Origin: Mycobacterium sp. 050128
Lineage (GTDB): Bacteria; Actinomycetota; Actinomycetes; Mycobacteriales; Mycobacteriaceae
Direction: 5' to 3'
Length of the DNA: 64,000 nucleotides
NCBI RefSeq assembly: GCF_036409155.1
Contig: NZ_JAZGLW010000001.1
Coordinates: 2,418,001-2,482,000, forward strand
The position numbers and the translations under genes were made by a program. Under the pieces are notes generated by a model that saw only the letters and a list, made by a program, of their open reading frames with translations, had not been told where the DNA came from and searched no databases. Shown piece by piece: positions 63,408 through 64,000 of the stretch. Positions within the stretch are counted from its first letter, which is position 1; every line of letters begins with the position of its first letter.

Positions 63408-63839
63408 ATGCCTGACAGCGATGCGCGGCTGGCGGCCGACCTGTCGTTGGCGGTGATGCGGTTGGCGCGCCAACTGCGGTTCCGGAATCCGTCCGCTCCG
63501 GTGTCGCTTTCTCAGCTGTCGGCATTGACGACCCTGGCCAACGAGGGCGCGATGACGCCCGGCGCCTTGGCGATTCGCGAACGCGTCCGGCCCCCGTCGA
63601 TGACCCGGGTGATCGCGTCCCTGGCCGACGAGGGCTTCGTGGACCGCACCCCACACCCCGTCGACGGGCGGCAGGTCCTGGTCTCGGTCTCCGAGTCCGG
63701 CGCCGAATTGGTCAAAGCGGCCCGTCGCGCCCGCCAGGAGTGGCTGGCCGAGCAGCTTGCGACGATGGACAGCGACAAACGCGCCACCCTGCGCGAGGCG
63801 GCCGACCTGATGTTGGCGCTCGTCGACGAAAGCCCGTGA
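63408..63839 (+). CDS. MarR-family transcriptional regulator
   Basis: 143 residues. The winged helix is clear: [60 protein letters not shown] (about residues 36-95), with the wing DGRQV. It corresponds to Rv0880. It probably responds to a phenolic or other small ligand and regulates nearby genes. The stop overlaps the following methyltransferase start (GTGA). Confidence 0.93.
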   Translation: MPDSDARLAADLSLAVMRLARQLRFRNPSAPVSLSQLSALTTLANEGAMTPGALAIRERVRPPSMTRVIASLADEGFVDRTPHPVDGRQVLVSVSESGAELVKAARRARQEWLAEQLATMDSDKRATLREAADLMLALVDESP

Positions 63840-64000
63840 GCTCGCGCCTCGATGTCCAGGACGTCGACGATCCCGACGACCCACGGCTCGACGATTTCCG
63901 CGACCTCAACAGCATCGACCGGCGACCAGACCTGCCCACCGGCAAAGGTCTGGTGATCGCCGAGGGAGTGTTGGTCGTGCAACGCATGCTGGCGTCTCGG
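63836..64000 (+). CDS. TrmH/SpoU-family RNA 2'-O-methyltransferase, N-terminal part
   Basis: 55 codons from GTG 63836 to the right edge, overlapping the MarR stop. The text runs [20 protein letters not shown], then [19 protein letters not shown], the substrate-binding N-terminal domain of SpoU-type rRNA/tRNA methyltransferases (compare Rv0881). The catalytic knotted domain lies beyond the window. Family call is good; target nucleotide cannot be told. Confidence 0.8.
   Translation, partial: MSSRLDVQDVDDPDDPRLDDFRDLNSIDRRPDLPTGKGLVIAEGVLVVQRMLASR

Overview
The window is chromosomal DNA from a high-GC actinobacterium that is almost certainly a non-tuberculous Mycobacterium. The evidence is a complete mce operon with Mce-associated (Mam) genes, an LpqH-type lipoprotein, F420-type LLM oxidoreductases, rpfA with a c-di-AMP riboswitch leader, and many FadA/B/D/E-type genes. 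From about 25.8 kb to the right end, gene order follows (from memory of that genome) the M. tuberculosis block pdc-far-dapC-fadA-fadB-ercc3-moaC2/mog/moaE2-rpfA-moaD2-moaA2-cspB-fadE10-TrmH gene (Rv0853c to Rv0881). The PE_PGRS and PPE genes of that block are absent and several accessory genes are inserted. No tRNA, rRNA, CRISPR array or intact insertion sequence was seen.

Left part (1-25.8 kb), accessory and lipid-directed. A partial short-chain dehydrogenase is followed by a remnant aldehyde dehydrogenase coupled to a class III CoA-transferase. Next comes an eight-gene mce operon (yrbEA, yrbEB, mceA-F; 2.1-11.6 kb), whose junctions mostly overlap by 1-4 bases. Two Mam genes and two small secreted proteins follow. 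A TetR gene faces a four-gene membrane operon across an 18-bp perfect palindrome. That operon encodes two paralogous membrane proteins plus cytochrome-oxidase subunit III-like and IV-like proteins, with no catalytic subunit. Then come a P450 with a divergent TetR, an enoyl-CoA hydratase with an MmpS-like exported protein, an LpqH-like lipoprotein, an amidohydrolase/acyl-CoA ligase pair, and a decayed stretch: a frameshifted alpha/beta hydrolase and a shortened Mam-like gene.

Middle (25.8-46.6 kb). A bacterioferritin-associated ferredoxin gene ends one base from the convergent keto-acid decarboxylase. Three small SRPBCC proteins surround the alpha-methylacyl-CoA racemase. The fadA-fadB beta-oxidation operon ends in a clear hairpin terminator. 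An accessory insert follows: enoyl-CoA hydratase, remnants of a methyltransferase and a monooxygenase, LLM oxidoreductases, two related FAD monooxygenases, a TetR with a palindromic operator, an SsuABC-like ABC importer, and a DUF35/thiolase pair. Near-identical 92-bp hairpin repeats flank the second FAD monooxygenase.

Right part (46.8-64 kb), conserved core. XPB-type helicase and its partner; molybdenum-cofactor genes on both sides of rpfA; cspB; fadE10; a hydroquinone reductase of the glutathionyl type; an exported protein with an MFS-like transporter; a DUF3027 protein; an SRPBCC protein; a MarR regulator; and the start of a TrmH/SpoU RNA methyltransferase. Overall the window is dominated by lipid and acyl-CoA uptake and degradation, redox enzymes, and cofactor biosynthesis.
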